DNA from: Pseudomonadota bacterium
Lineage (GTDB): Bacteria; Chloroflexota; UBA6077; JAJPGT01
DNA: 64,000 bases
Reading direction: 5' to 3'
Assembly (NCBI GenBank): GCA_021325655.1
Contig: JAJPGT010000087.1
Coordinates: forward strand, 34,226 to 98,225
Part shown: piece after piece, positions 7,906 to 16,947 of the stretch
Position numbering within the stretch: position 1 is the first letter of the stretch
Layout of the letters: every line of letters begins with the position of its first letter
Translations under genes and position numbers: made by a program
The notes under the pieces: model-generated
The model's database searches: none
The model's input: only the letters and a program-made list of their open reading frames with translations
What the model was told of the DNA's origin: nothing

Positions 7906-8847
7906 ATGCGCAGCCAGATCATCCGCCTTGCCGACCACCTGTACGCGATCCAGACACCGTTTATCGCCGGCCAGCCAGAGCCGTACGTCACCTCGTACCT
8001 GGTGCTCGGCCGCGTCGCGGCGCTGTTCGACTCGGGCCTGGTCTCCACCTCCCCCGACGTCCTGGCGCTGCTGGAGCAGCTCGGGCGGCCGCCGGCCAAC
8101 CTGCGGCTGATCGTCAACAGCCATGCCCACTACGACCACATCGGCGCCAACGGCCCGCTGAAGGAGGCGACCGGCTGTGTCGTGGTCGCGGAGGGAAGCG
8201 GGGTGCCCTGGATCGAGGACCACCACCGCCAGTGGCGGGAGTTCTTCGAAGCGTTCCCCGATGCCTACACCGCACCGGAGACGGAGCGGCAGCACTTCTG
8301 GGACTGCCTGGGGCCGGAGGCGAGCGTGGAGGTCCAGACCAGCGGTGGCTTCCGCCTCGGCTTGGGCGATGGCGTGGCGCTCGACGTCTTCCCCACCCCG
8401 GGCCACATCTCCTCCTGCGTGAGCGCGGTGGACGTGGGCAGCGGCGCGCTGCTGACCGGCGATTCGTTCCAGGGCCAGGGGTTCTTCGGCGGGTTGCCGC
8501 AGTACGACTGCGTCTCCGCCTACCGCGCCACCCTGGCCGCCTACGCCGAGCGCGCCCCGCGGCTGCTACTCACCGCGCACACTCCGCCGCTGGAGGGTGC
8601 GGACGTCGCCGCGGCGGTGCGGGCCTCGGACGAGCTGGTGGAGGCGATCGCCGAGACGGTGCGAGGGCTGCTCCGGCGCCGGGGCGGGCCGGTGCACCTG
8701 CGCGAGGTGGGCGAGGCAGTCACCGCGGCCTTCCGGCGTCCCTATACCGTGCAGGCGCTGTTCACCATGAACGCGCACCTCGAGGAGCTGGCCAGGCAGG
8801 AGCTGGCCCGGCGCCTCGAACCCGGCAGCAATCGCTGGCTTGGCTAG
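7906..8847 (+). CDS. MBL-fold metallo-hydrolase
   Basis: A 313-residue metallo-beta-lactamase-fold enzyme. The zinc motif HAHYDH is at about residues 73-78 (NSHAHYDHIGAN), a further His in PTPGHISS at about 166-169, Asp in LLTGDSF at about 185, and a late His in LTAHTPPLEG. The C-terminal 90 residues are helical, resembling the winged-helix tail of glyoxalase II/LACTB2-like members (ALFTMNAHLEELARQELARR). The start is ATG 7906, because the promoter's -10 box covers the earlier ATG. The substrate is unknown; thioester, lactone or phosphoester hydrolysis are possibilities. A LacI-type regulator follows 19 bases downstream. Confidence 0.85.
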   Translation: MRSQIIRLADHLYAIQTPFIAGQPEPYVTSYLVLGRVAALFDSGLVSTSPDVLALLEQLGRPPANLRLIVNSHAHYDHIGANGPLKEATGCVVVAEGSGVPWIEDHHRQWREFFEAFPDAYTAPETERQHFWDCLGPEASVEVQTSGGFRLGLGDGVALDVFPTPGHISSCVSAVDVGSGALLTGDSFQGQGFFGGLPQYDCVSAYRATLAAYAERAPRLLLTAHTPPLEGADVAAAVRASDELVEAIAETVRGLLRRRGGPVHLREVGEAVTAAFRRPYTVQALFTMNAHLEELARQELARRLEPGSNRWLG

Positions 8848-8866
8848 CGGGTGGAGGCGGAGGAAC

Positions 8867-9982
8867 GTGGCGACGAACGCGCGCGCAGATGGCCGTGACT
8901 CCCAGGGCAGGCCGAACCGCGCTGCCCGCCCGCGGCCGCGCCGGCCGACGCTGCGCGACGTGGCGCGGCTGGCGGGAGTGGATCCCTCGGTCGTCTCGCG
9001 CGAGCTAAGCGGACAGGAGAGCCGCGTCCGCCCCGAGACGCGGGCCCGCGTGCTGGCCGCGGTCGCCCAGCTCGGCTATCAGCCGAACCAGGTGGCGCGG
9101 GGCCTGAGCCTGGGGCGGATGCTCACACTGGGAGTGCTGATCCCCAGCCTCACCAGTCCGGCCTACGCGGCGATGATCGCCGGCGCGGAGCGGGCGGCCT
9201 GCGCCGCCGACTACGTGCTGCTGTTCGCCGGCACCGGGGACGACGACGAGACGATGTGCCGCCAGCTCGGCCGCCTCGCCCATCGGGTAGATGGCATCGT
9301 CATGGCCAGCGCCCGCCGCGATGGCCGGGCGCTCCAGAGGCTCCAGCAGCTCGGCGTCCCGTTCATCCTGCTCAACCGTCGCGGCGGCGAGGCCGATCCC
9401 TGCGTGATCGGCGACGACGAGGAGGGGACGCGGCTGGCCGTGCAGCACCTGGCCGCGCTGGGCCACCGTCGCATCGCCTGTATCTGCGCCCCGAGCGTGA
9501 TCGACACCGCGGTGCGACGCCGGGCGGCGTTCCTGGAGGCGATGGCGGCGCTGGGGCTGGCCGTCGAGCCGGCCTGGCTCGTGGTCGCCTCCCCTGGCGA
9601 CTCTCAGGGGGGCGAAGCCGCGGTGCGGGCGCTGCTGGGCCTGCCGGAGGCGCAGCGGCCGACGGCGCTGTTCTGTGCCGCGGGCCTGACCACCTCGCTG
9701 CAGACCCTGGCCGCGCTGCAGCGGCTCGGGCAGCGTATCCCGGCCGACGTCTCGGTCGTCGGCTTCGACGACTCGCCGTTGCTCGACTACCTTTCCCCGC
9801 CGTTGACGACGGTGCGGATGCCGCACGCCGCGATGGGCGCGCGAGCGGTCGAGCTGCTCCTGGCGCACCTGCAAGGGCAGCAGATCCCGCGCGAGACATG
9901 CCTGGAGGAGCGGCCCAAGCTGGTGCTGCGCAACTCGACCGGGCCGGCTTCTTCCGACGTGTGCAGCCCGGCACCATCGTGA
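8867..9982 (+). CDS. LacI-family transcriptional regulator
   Basis: A 371-residue repressor. The helix-turn-helix is at about residues 28-47 (TLRDVARLAGVDPSVVSREL), followed by the hinge helix region (YQPNQVARGLSLGRM). The rest is a periplasmic-binding-protein-like effector domain with GVLIPSLTSP, GIVMAS, FILLNRR, LGHRRIACI and VVGFDDSPLLDYLSPPLTTV, all standard for the family. The start is the GTG at 8867, with GGAGG directly upstream. It stands just before a sugar-binding protein, two permeases and an E1 enzyme pair, and very likely responds to their sugar or sugar-derived ligand. No clear operator palindrome was found in the 104-base gap downstream. Confidence 0.93.
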   Translation: MATNARADGRDSQGRPNRAARPRPRRPTLRDVARLAGVDPSVVSRELSGQESRVRPETRARVLAAVAQLGYQPNQVARGLSLGRMLTLGVLIPSLTSPAYAAMIAGAERAACAADYVLLFAGTGDDDETMCRQLGRLAHRVDGIVMASARRDGRALQRLQQLGVPFILLNRRGGEADPCVIGDDEEGTRLAVQHLAALGHRRIACICAPSVIDTAVRRRAAFLEAMAALGLAVEPAWLVVASPGDSQGGEAAVRALLGLPEAQRPTALFCAAGLTTSLQTLAALQRLGQRIPADVSVVGFDDSPLLDYLSPPLTTVRMPHAAMGARAVELLLAHLQGQQIPRETCLEERPKLVLRNSTGPASSDVCSPAPS

Positions 9983-10086
9983 CGGTGGACCAGCAGAAGG
10001 GGGTGACGGGGACAACAGACAGCCAGACAGCGGCTCAGGCTTCAGCACGAGACGATGGCCCGTCGAGGGCGAGGAGGCACATTCCC

Positions 10087-11502
10087 ATGGCTCACGATCT
10101 TCCAGGCACCCCGCTCACCCGGCGCAAGTTCCTCCAGTCGACCGCGCTGGCGCTGGGGGGCATGGCGACGCTGCCGCTGCTCAACACCTACGCTGCCCCG
10201 CTGCCCACACGCCTGCCGTCCCCCGCTGGCGGGACGCTCCAGCAGTCTCCCACGGTGGACGCCGCGTTCGTCAGCGGCGAGCACGACGAGACGCTGCTGC
10301 GCGAGTGGATTCCGAACGTGCAGCAGGACCTTGGGATCACCCTGACCGTCAGCGACCTGGGCGCCGGGGCGCTGCACGACAAGATCGCCCAGGGCTTCCG
10401 GGCCGGCCAGTCTCCCTACGGGGTGACCGCGGTAGTGGGCTTCTGGCTGGCGGAGTTCGTTGGCGGCGGCAACTTCGAGCCGTTGGAGAAGTATCTCAAC
10501 GACCCGAATCTGACCCCACCCGACTTCGACTTCGGCGACATGATCGACAAGCACCTCGATTACATCGCCTACTGGAACCTGGACGAGCAGCGCAACGGGC
10601 GCCCCGGCACCCTGTTCCTGATGCCCGGGCCGCACTCCGATGCGCACATGATCACCTACCGTACCGACCTGTTCGAGAAGTACGGCGTGGCCGGCCCGCC
10701 CAAGAGCTGGGACGAGTTCGTGGACATCGCCGCCAAGCTCCACCACCCGGCCGACGACCTCTACGGCACCGCGTTCGTCGGCAAGCTGGACCCGTCGATC
10801 TCCCTGACCGACTGGGCCAACCGCTTCATCTCCCTGGGTGGCCAGATGTTCACCGGCTCGCTCAAAGATAAGACGGTGGTCCCTCACCTGGACAGCGACG
10901 AGTCGGTAGCGGCGATCGAGAACATGGTCCGGCTGGTCGACTACTCCCCGCCCGGCGTCTCCAGCTATGCGCTGACCGAGGTGACCGAGGCGATGGCGAC
11001 CGGCAAGATCGGGATGATGCTCATGTGGGCGGTGGTGTCCGGGAAGATCTGGGCACCTGATCTGTCGCAGGTCTCGGACAAGGTGGCCGCAGCGGTCCCG
11101 CCGGGCAATGGCGTCACCATCCGCGGCGGCTGGGGCATGGGCATCCCCAAGGACATCCAGGACAAGGAGTCCTGCTGGAAGGTGATTCGCTACTACTCTA
11201 CCAAGCAGGCGGACAAGGAGCGAGTGATGCGCTACGGGATCGCCCCGGTGCGCACCTCCACGCTGCAGGATCCGGAGGTGGTGGCCAAGTACCCATTCAT
11301 GCCGACACTGGCGCAACTGCTCCAGAACGCCACCCCGTACCCGAGCATCCCGTTCCCCGAGTCCTGGGAGCTGGTGATGGAGCCGGCCAAGTACTGGAAC
11401 AAGGCGGTGGTGAAGGAGCTGACGCCGAAGGAGGCGGCGGCGCAGGCACAGGAGGCGGTGCAGCAGATCCTGAAGAAGGGCGGCTGGAACGCGAACGCCT
11501 AG
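10087..11502 (+). CDS. Sugar ABC transporter substrate-binding protein (Tat-exported)
   Basis: A 471-residue extracellular solute-binding protein of family 1. The N-terminus has the twin-arginine signal TRRKFLQSTALALGG at about residues 11-25, then a hydrophobic core and an alanine-rich cleavage region. The mature part shows the usual two-lobe pattern with YRTDLFEKYGV, PKSWDEFVDIAAKL and IRGGWGMGIPKDI. There is no lipobox Cys, so it may be released or anchored otherwise. GAGGAGG lies 8-10 bases before ATG 10087. It is followed by a strong hairpin and then two permeases. No ATPase gene is nearby, as is common where one shared MsmK/UgpC-type ATPase serves several systems. Confidence 0.9.
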   Translation: MAHDLPGTPLTRRKFLQSTALALGGMATLPLLNTYAAPLPTRLPSPAGGTLQQSPTVDAAFVSGEHDETLLREWIPNVQQDLGITLTVSDLGAGALHDKIAQGFRAGQSPYGVTAVVGFWLAEFVGGGNFEPLEKYLNDPNLTPPDFDFGDMIDKHLDYIAYWNLDEQRNGRPGTLFLMPGPHSDAHMITYRTDLFEKYGVAGPPKSWDEFVDIAAKLHHPADDLYGTAFVGKLDPSISLTDWANRFISLGGQMFTGSLKDKTVVPHLDSDESVAAIENMVRLVDYSPPGVSSYALTEVTEAMATGKIGMMLMWAVVSGKIWAPDLSQVSDKVAAAVPPGNGVTIRGGWGMGIPKDIQDKESCWKVIRYYSTKQADKERVMRYGIAPVRTSTLQDPEVVAKYPFMPTLAQLLQNATPYPSIPFPESWELVMEPAKYWNKAVVKELTPKEAAAQAQEAVQQILKKGGWNANA

Positions 11503-11540
11503 CCCCGAGCGATTGCCAGGACGCTCGCGGGCCCAGCGGT

Positions 11541-11570
11541 GGGAGGGGCGGAACTAGCCCCGCCCCTCCC
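11541..11570 (+). terminator. Strong hairpin between binding protein and permease genes
   Basis: GGGAGGGGCGG (11541-11551), an 8-base loop, and CCGCCCCTCCC (11560-11570) pair perfectly, with no T-run after. In ABC operons a hairpin at this place often protects the binding-protein mRNA or stops part of transcription, so the binding protein is made in excess over the permeases. That role is inferred from position. Confidence 0.5.
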
Positions 11571-11608
11571 GCGTCCCACCGGCGCTCGCCAACACGGAAG
11601 AGGGGAGC

Positions 11609-12532
11609 ATGGCGAAGTCTGCACAGGTCCAGGCCGCTCCGATGGCGGTGTCCCGCCGGACCCGGCCGCGGCTGGGGAACAGTCCCTGGCCGTTCATCCT
11701 CCCGGCGGTAGCCTACCTCCTGCTGTTCTCGCTGTACCCGCTGGTCTGGTCGCTGCTGATCTCCTTCCAGGAGTACGACTTCAAGACGCGCAGCTTCTCC
11801 TGGGTGGGCCTGGCCAACTACGCTCAGATCGCCAGCGATCCCGAGTTCCGCGCCGCGCTGCGCAACACCGCCATCTTCACCATCTCCACCGTGCTGCTGG
11901 AGCTGGTTCTGGGAATGGCGCTGGCGCTGTTCATGAATCGCCAGATCATCGGCAAGAGCCTGATCCGCTCGCTGCTGATCCTGCCGATGGTCACTACCCC
12001 GATGGTCGTGGGGCTGATGTGGCGCTTCCTGTTCAACACCGACATCGGCCCGATCAACTACCTGTTGAAGGTCCTGTTCCACCTGAAGCCGGTCAACTGG
12101 CTCGGCAGCTCTCCATACTCGCTTATCTCGCTCATCATCGTCGACGTCTGGCAGTGGACCCCCTTCGCCTTCCTGATCCTGTACGCCGGGCTGCAGACGA
12201 TCCCCGAGGAGCTGCTCGAGGCGGCGCGCATCGACGGCGCCGGGGCGCTGGCGCTGTTCCGCTACCTGATCGTCCCGCTGCTCACCCCGATGATCACCGT
12301 GGTGGTGCTGTTCCGGGCGATCGATAGCTGGCGCGCCTTCGACACAGTGTTCACCCTCACCTTCGGTGGGCCGGGGCGCGACTCGGCGACACTCAGCTTC
12401 CTCGCCTATCTGCAGGGCTTCGCCTACTCCCACCTGGGCCTCGCCTCGGCGCTGGCCTACGTTATGGTGGCCGTCGTGATCGTCTTCGTCACCGCGTTCC
12501 GCGTCGCGGTGCTCAACCGGGTAGTCCGATGA
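11609..12532 (+). CDS. Carbohydrate ABC transporter permease (MalF type)
   Basis: A 307-residue inner-membrane permease with six predicted membrane segments. The EAA loop is seen at about residues 200-225 (EELLEAARIDGAGALALFRYLIVPLL), the site that docks the ATPase. The N-terminal segment WPFILPAVAYLLLFSLYPLVWSLLISF is the classic MalF/UgpA-type start. AGAGGGG lies 5 bases upstream of ATG. It overlaps the next permease by four bases (ATGA), a sign of coupled translation. It forms the heterodimer with the MalG-type partner and is fed by the Tat-exported binding protein. Confidence 0.92.
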   Translation: MAKSAQVQAAPMAVSRRTRPRLGNSPWPFILPAVAYLLLFSLYPLVWSLLISFQEYDFKTRSFSWVGLANYAQIASDPEFRAALRNTAIFTISTVLLELVLGMALALFMNRQIIGKSLIRSLLILPMVTTPMVVGLMWRFLFNTDIGPINYLLKVLFHLKPVNWLGSSPYSLISLIIVDVWQWTPFAFLILYAGLQTIPEELLEAARIDGAGALALFRYLIVPLLTPMITVVVLFRAIDSWRAFDTVFTLTFGGPGRDSATLSFLAYLQGFAYSHLGLASALAYVMVAVVIVFVTAFRVAVLNRVVR

Positions 12533-13368
12533 TGCTCCGCCGTGCGCTCGACCTGCTCTTCACCTACGTCGTCCTGGCAATCATCCTGGTCGTCGTCCTC
12601 GCCCCGTTCGCTTTCCTGGTGATCTCCTCCTTCAAGACCAACATCGAGATCCTGAAGTCGCCGCCCACGCTCAACATCTTCAACTGGGGCGTGATCCAGA
12701 AGAACTACGACCAGGTGCTCAACCAGCGCAGCTTCCTGTTCTACATCCGCAACTCCTGCGTGGTGGTGCTTGCCTCCACCCTGCTTGCGCTGGTGACCGG
12801 CACCCCGGCCGCCTACGGCTTCTCTCGCTGGCGCTTCCGGGCGAGCAACGACCTGGCGTACTGGATCCTGAGCAACCGCTTCATGCCCGTAGTGGCGATC
12901 GCGGTCCCGATCTACCTGATGATGCTCAATCTGCGCCTGCTGGACACCTATCAGGGGCTGATCCTGCCTTACGTTGCGATCAATATCCCCCTGGTAGTCT
13001 GGGTGATGCGCGGCTTCTTCGACGAGATCAGCCATGAGATCGACGAGGCGGCGCTGCTGGACGGCTGCAACCGCTGGTCGGCGCTGGTGCGGGTGCTGCT
13101 GCCGCTGTCCGGCCCGGGGCTGGTGACCACGGCGATCCTGTGCGCGATCTTCACCTGGAATGAGTTCCTGCTCGGGCTGTTCATCGTCAACACCAAGGCG
13201 GCGCAGACCGTGCCGGTAGGCGCCTCCGGACTGCTGTCGATGGAGCGCAGCATCGAGTGGAACGTCACGACCACGGTCGGGGTCGTCACCGTCATCCCAG
13301 TGCTGATCTTCTCGCTGCTGATCCAGCGCCACATCGTCCGCGGCCTGACCGCTGGAGCGGTGAAATAA
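12529..13368 (+). CDS. Carbohydrate ABC transporter permease (MalG type)
   Basis: A 279-residue permease with six membrane segments. The EAA loop is at about residues 174-200 (HEIDEAALLDGCNRWSALVRVLLPL), and the C-terminus has the MalG-type end (LLIQRHIVRGLTAGAVK). The start ATG overlaps the stop of the MalF-type gene. It is the last transporter gene of this block. A 61-base gap with a long-arm hairpin (13372-13411) separates it from the E1 alpha gene. Confidence 0.92.
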   Translation: MMLRRALDLLFTYVVLAIILVVVLAPFAFLVISSFKTNIEILKSPPTLNIFNWGVIQKNYDQVLNQRSFLFYIRNSCVVVLASTLLALVTGTPAAYGFSRWRFRASNDLAYWILSNRFMPVVAIAVPIYLMMLNLRLLDTYQGLILPYVAINIPLVVWVMRGFFDEISHEIDEAALLDGCNRWSALVRVLLPLSGPGLVTTAILCAIFTWNEFLLGLFIVNTKAAQTVPVGASGLLSMERSIEWNVTTTVGVVTVIPVLIFSLLIQRHIVRGLTAGAVK

Positions 13369-13371
13369 CCT

Positions 13372-13411
13372 GCCCGGCGGGCGCGAGCTGGCTCGGGCAG
13401 CGCCGCCGGGC
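13372..13411 (+). terminator. Hairpin after the permease operon
   Basis: GCCCGGCGG (13372-13380) pairs with CCGCCGGGC (13403-13411) around a 22-base loop. It lies between the MalG-type permease and the E1 alpha gene, with no T-run. It may reduce read-through into the dehydrogenase genes or stabilise the upstream message. Confidence 0.35.
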
Positions 13412-13429
13412 TGAACAGGGGGTAGCTCG

Positions 13430-14458
13430 ATGACGATGATCGCCGCATCGCGCCACGCCGCGCCGGTTGGCGGCTCGGAACCAGAACGGCTGCTCTGGAT
13501 GTACCGGACACTGCTGCGCATCCGAGCCTTCGATGAGCGGATCGTCCGGCTGTTCAACCAGGGCAAGATCGCCGGGGCGCTGCACTCCTACGTCGGCGAG
13601 GAGGCAGTAGCCACCGGGGTGTGCGCCAACCTGCGGCCAGATGACTACATCGTCAGCACTCACCGTGGCCACGGGCACCTGCTCGCCAAGGGCGGCGAGA
13701 TGCGTCGGATGATGGCCGAGCTGTACGGCCGGGTGGACGGCTACTGCCGCGGCAAAGGCGGGAGCATGCACATCACCGACGTTAGCCTGGGCATTCTCGG
13801 CGCCAACGGGATCGTCGGCGCCGGCCTGCCCATCGCCGCCGGCGCCGGGACCGCGATCCGACTGAAGGGCGGCGACCAGGTCGTCGCCTGCTTCTTTGGC
13901 GACGGCGCGGCCAACACCGGCGCCTTCCACGAGGGGCTCAACCTCGCCGCCACCTGGAATCTACCGGTGCTGTTCGTCTGCGAGAACAACGGCTACGCCC
14001 AGTTCACCCCGCAGCGAATGCACGCCCGCGTCCCCGACCTGTTCGTTCGGGCCGAGGGCTACGGCATCCCCGGGGCCTCCGTGGACGGCAACGACGTGCT
14101 GGCAGTGTCCGAGGCGGCCTCCGCCGCGGTCGAGCGGGCGCGGCGGGGCGGCGGCCCGAGCCTGATCGAGGCGAAGACGTTCCGCTGGTACGGCCACGCG
14201 ATTAACAACCCGGCCTCCAATCTCGGGCGCGACCAGGCCGAGATCGACGCCTGGAAGGCGCGCGATCCGATCCCGCGCTTCGAGCGCCAGCTTCTCGACC
14301 GTGGCCTGGCGACCCAGGCGGATCTGGACGCCATGCGCGCCGAGGTGCTCCAGGAGCTAGAGGAGAGCATTGCCTTTGCCGAGGCCAGCCCGCTCGCGGC
14401 GCCGGAGAGCGCGCTTGAGGACGTCTACACCACCCTGCCGCCGGGAGCGGAGCTATGA
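13430..14458 (+). CDS. Thiamine-diphosphate-dependent dehydrogenase E1 component, alpha subunit
   Basis: A 342-residue E1 alpha subunit of the pyruvate/acetoin/branched-chain 2-oxo acid dehydrogenase type. The thiamine-diphosphate motif begins with [18 protein letters not shown] at about residues 158-175 and ends in ENNGYA at about 185-190. [12 protein letters not shown] and GKGGSMH stretches, typical of AcoA/PdhA, precede it. It overlaps the beta subunit gene by four bases. No E2 (lipoyl transferase) or E3 gene follows. The pair could use E2/E3 encoded elsewhere, or work as a stand-alone decarboxylating enzyme on the product of the sugar imported by the upstream transporter. The substrate is not decided by sequence. 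Confidence 0.9.
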   Translation: MTMIAASRHAAPVGGSEPERLLWMYRTLLRIRAFDERIVRLFNQGKIAGALHSYVGEEAVATGVCANLRPDDYIVSTHRGHGHLLAKGGEMRRMMAELYGRVDGYCRGKGGSMHITDVSLGILGANGIVGAGLPIAAGAGTAIRLKGGDQVVACFFGDGAANTGAFHEGLNLAATWNLPVLFVCENNGYAQFTPQRMHARVPDLFVRAEGYGIPGASVDGNDVLAVSEAASAAVERARRGGGPSLIEAKTFRWYGHAINNPASNLGRDQAEIDAWKARDPIPRFERQLLDRGLATQADLDAMRAEVLQELEESIAFAEASPLAAPESALEDVYTTLPPGAEL

Positions 14459-15435
14459 GAGAGCTGCTGCTGCGCGAGGCGCTCAACGAGGCGCTGCGGG
14501 AAGAGCTGCGCCAGGACCCCCGGGTGTTCCTGCTCGGGGAAGACATCATCGACCCGTGGGGTGGGACGTTCCGGGTCACCGAGGGGCTGTACACCGAGTT
14601 CGGCCCGGAGCGCGTCCGTGAGACGCCGATCTCCGAGGCGGCGATCGTCGGCTGCGCGATCGGCGCCGCGCTGCTGGGGATGCGGCCGGTCGCGGAGATC
14701 ATGTTCCTCGACTTCGCCGCGATCGCGATGGACCAGATCGTCAACCAGGCAGCGAAGCTGCGCTACATGACCGGCGGCCAGACCTCCGTCCCGATCGTCA
14801 TCCGCGCCGCCGGCGGCGCCGGCCGCGCCTCGGCGGCGCAGCATTCGCAGAGCCTGGAGGCGTGGTTCACCCACGTCCCCGGCCTGAAGGTCGTCATGCC
14901 CTCCACCCCCTACGACGCCAAGGGGCTGCTGAAGGCCGCGATCCGCGACCCGGATCCCGTTATCTTCATCGAGCACAAGATGGCCTACAGCACGAAGGGG
15001 CCAGTCCCCGAGGAGGACTACGTTATCCCCCTGGGCAAGGCCGACGTGAAGCGCCCGGGCAAGGACCTGACGCTAGTCGCCACCTCCCGCCAGGTGCTGC
15101 GAGCGCTGGAGGCGGCAGAGCGCGTGGCGATCGAGGACGGCTATGACGTGGAGGTGGTGGACCCGCGCACCCTGTATCCGCTCGACCTGGAGACGATCCT
15201 GGCCTCGGTACGCAAGACGCACCGGGTGCTGATCGTCCATGAGGCGGCCAGGCGCGGCGGCTGGGGCGGTGAGCTGCTGGCCCAGATCGTCGAGCACGCC
15301 TTCGACGATCTGGACGCGCAGATCATCCGGGTCGCGGCAGAGAACACGCCCATTCCGTTCGCCCCGCCTATGGAGGAGTTCGTCATCCCGCAGGTGGACG
15401 ACATCGTGGCCGGGATCCGGAGCGCGCTCGCGTAG
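14455..15435 (+). CDS. Thiamine-diphosphate-dependent dehydrogenase E1 component, beta subunit
   Basis: A 326-residue beta subunit. The N-terminal pyrimidine-binding domain shows [44 protein letters not shown] (with the catalytic Glu in ISE) and [22 protein letters not shown]. The C-terminal transketolase-like domain has [15 protein letters not shown] and VIVHEA-type strands. It starts with an ATG overlapping the alpha stop and ends the plus-strand block. With its partner it forms the alpha2beta2 E1 enzyme, acting in the cytoplasm on a 2-oxo acid or acetoin-like substrate. Confidence 0.92.
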   Translation: MRELLLREALNEALREELRQDPRVFLLGEDIIDPWGGTFRVTEGLYTEFGPERVRETPISEAAIVGCAIGAALLGMRPVAEIMFLDFAAIAMDQIVNQAAKLRYMTGGQTSVPIVIRAAGGAGRASAAQHSQSLEAWFTHVPGLKVVMPSTPYDAKGLLKAAIRDPDPVIFIEHKMAYSTKGPVPEEDYVIPLGKADVKRPGKDLTLVATSRQVLRALEAAERVAIEDGYDVEVVDPRTLYPLDLETILASVRKTHRVLIVHEAARRGGWGGELLAQIVEHAFDDLDAQIIRVAAENTPIPFAPPMEEFVIPQVDDIVAGIRSALA

Positions 15436-15559
15436 TGGCGCCCGCGGCGCCGGGCCCGAGTGAGCACCGCGGACGCGCACTGGCCGATCACCCACCGCGC
15501 TGCCTTCATCCGCCTATCAGGCCTTTTCATCGTCGCTGCAGGGGACGTCGGCGCGCGGG

Positions 15560-16246
15560 CTACTCGGCTGGACCGAGCAGGGTGCGGGCCAGAGTGAACA
15601 CCTGGTCCAGCATCGGCTCGGTCAGGCGGCCGGTGGCGGTGTTCTGCTGGCTGGGGTGGTAGGAGCAGATCAGCCGCAGGCCGTCTGGCAGGGTGTGGCA
15701 GACGGCGTGGCCGAAGGCGAGCCGGCCGACCGAGGTGCCGCGGGCACGCAGCGCGGCCAGGAAGCCGTCCAGCGCGATCCGCCCCAGGACGACCACCACC
15801 TGGACCCGTTGGAGCAGGTCCAGCTCGCACAGCAGCCACTGGCGGCAGGTGCGGAGCTCCTCCGGGCTCGGCCTGTTGTTCGGTGGGACGCAGCGCACGA
15901 CGGCGGTGATGTAGGCGTCGCGGAGCGTCAGGCCGTCATCCTTGTGGCGCGAGGTGGGCTGTGAGGCGAATCCGGCCCGGTACAGCGCGCGAAACAGCCA
16001 GTCGCCCGAGGCGTCGCCGGTGAAGTAGCGCCCGGTGCGGTTGCCACCGTGGGCTGCCGGGGCGAGCCCCACCACCAGCAGCCGCGCTCGGGGATCGCCG
16101 AACGGGGGCAGCGGCCGGCCCCAGTACGTCTCATGGCGGTAGGCGCGCCGCTTCTCGCGGGCGACCCGCTCGCGAAACTCGACCAGCCGCGGGCAGGCGC
16201 GGCATTCGACAACCTCGGCGGCGAGCTGCAGGAAGCGGTCAGCCAT
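15560..16246 (-). CDS. udgB: Family 5 (UdgB) uracil-DNA glycosylase
   Basis: A 228-residue base-excision repair enzyme. The N-terminus has paired Cys of the iron-sulfur site (ECRACPRLVEFR), later matched by Cys residues in VVRCVPPNNRPSPEELRTC. Motif GLAPAAHGGNRTGRYFTGD replaces the GEAPG-D of family 4 and marks family 5. The late motif SYHPSQQNTATGR provides the intercalating His. These enzymes remove uracil and other deaminated bases, suiting high-temperature or GC-rich genomes. ATG 16246 overlaps the deoC stop by one base, so translation is coupled to deoC. Confidence 0.92.
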   Translation of the reverse strand: MADRFLQLAAEVVECRACPRLVEFRERVAREKRRAYRHETYWGRPLPPFGDPRARLLVVGLAPAAHGGNRTGRYFTGDASGDWLFRALYRAGFASQPTSRHKDDGLTLRDAYITAVVRCVPPNNRPSPEELRTCRQWLLCELDLLQRVQVVVVLGRIALDGFLAALRARGTSVGRLAFGHAVCHTLPDGLRLICSYHPSQQNTATGRLTEPMLDQVFTLARTLLGPAE

Positions 16247-16947
16247 CAGGGGGACGGCCACCCGCTGGCCGCTGGCGAGTGCCCCCCCAGCAGCTCTTCC
16301 ATGATCGCAACGCTCGCGCTCAGCCCGAGCCGGTGAGCGCCCGCGGCGAGCATCTCGCGCGCCGCCGCCAGGGTGCGAATGCCGCCCGAGGCCTTCACCT
16401 GCGCCCGCTCCCCCACCACCTCGCGGAGCAGCGCCACGTCCGCCACGGTAGCGCCACCGGCCGGATGGAAGCCGGTGGACGTTTTGACGAAGTCCGCCCC
16501 GGCCACGACCGCCAGTTGCGCCGCCTCGCGCTTCAGCACCTCCGGCAGCGCTGCCGCCTCCACGATCACCTTCAGCACGATGCTGGACGGCAGCGCCCGC
16601 CGCACCGCGCGGATATCGTCCTCCACCGCGCGGAAGTCCCCGCCGCACAGATGGCCGAGGTTCAGCACCATGTCGATCTCGCTCGCCCCGTCGTGCACCG
16701 CTGCGTCCGCCTCCGCCGCCTTCAGGTCGGAGCGGTTGGCGCCCAGCGGAAAGCCGACGACCGAGCAGACGCGCGGCGCGTGGCCCCGCAGCGCCGCGGC
16801 GGCGGTGGTGACCCAGCAGGGATTTACGCAGACGGCGTAGAACCGGTACTGAACCGCCTCGACGCAGAGCTGCTCGATCTGCGCCGGCGTTGCCTCTGGC
16901 TTCAGCAAGGTGTGGTCGATGATTCGGGCCAGCTCCTCGGGGCTCAT
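16246..16947 (-). CDS. deoC: Deoxyribose-phosphate aldolase
   Basis: A 233-residue class I aldolase. It splits 2-deoxyribose-5-phosphate into acetaldehyde and glyceraldehyde-3-phosphate. The Schiff-base Lys is in ADFVKTSTGF at about residues 157-166, DMVLNLG carries the conserved Asp, and VKASGGIRT holds the second Lys. The N-terminus IDHTLLKPEATPAQIEQLC is standard. It starts by an ATGA overlap with the upstream cupin and ends overlapping udgB, forming a tight three-gene operon that links deoxynucleoside salvage with uracil repair. Confidence 0.95.
   Translation of the reverse strand: MSPEELARIIDHTLLKPEATPAQIEQLCVEAVQYRFYAVCVNPCWVTTAAAALRGHAPRVCSVVGFPLGANRSDLKAAEADAAVHDGASEIDMVLNLGHLCGGDFRAVEDDIRAVRRALPSSIVLKVIVEAAALPEVLKREAAQLAVVAGADFVKTSTGFHPAGGATVADVALLREVVGERAQVKASGGIRTLAAAREMLAAGAHRLGLSASVAIMEELLGGHSPAASGWPSP

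Noticed and set aside
9256..10086. Long upstream extension of the sugar-binding-protein frame
   Set aside because: The extension overlaps the LacI gene in another frame and is low-complexity. The true start at 10087 has a ribosome site and a Tat signal.
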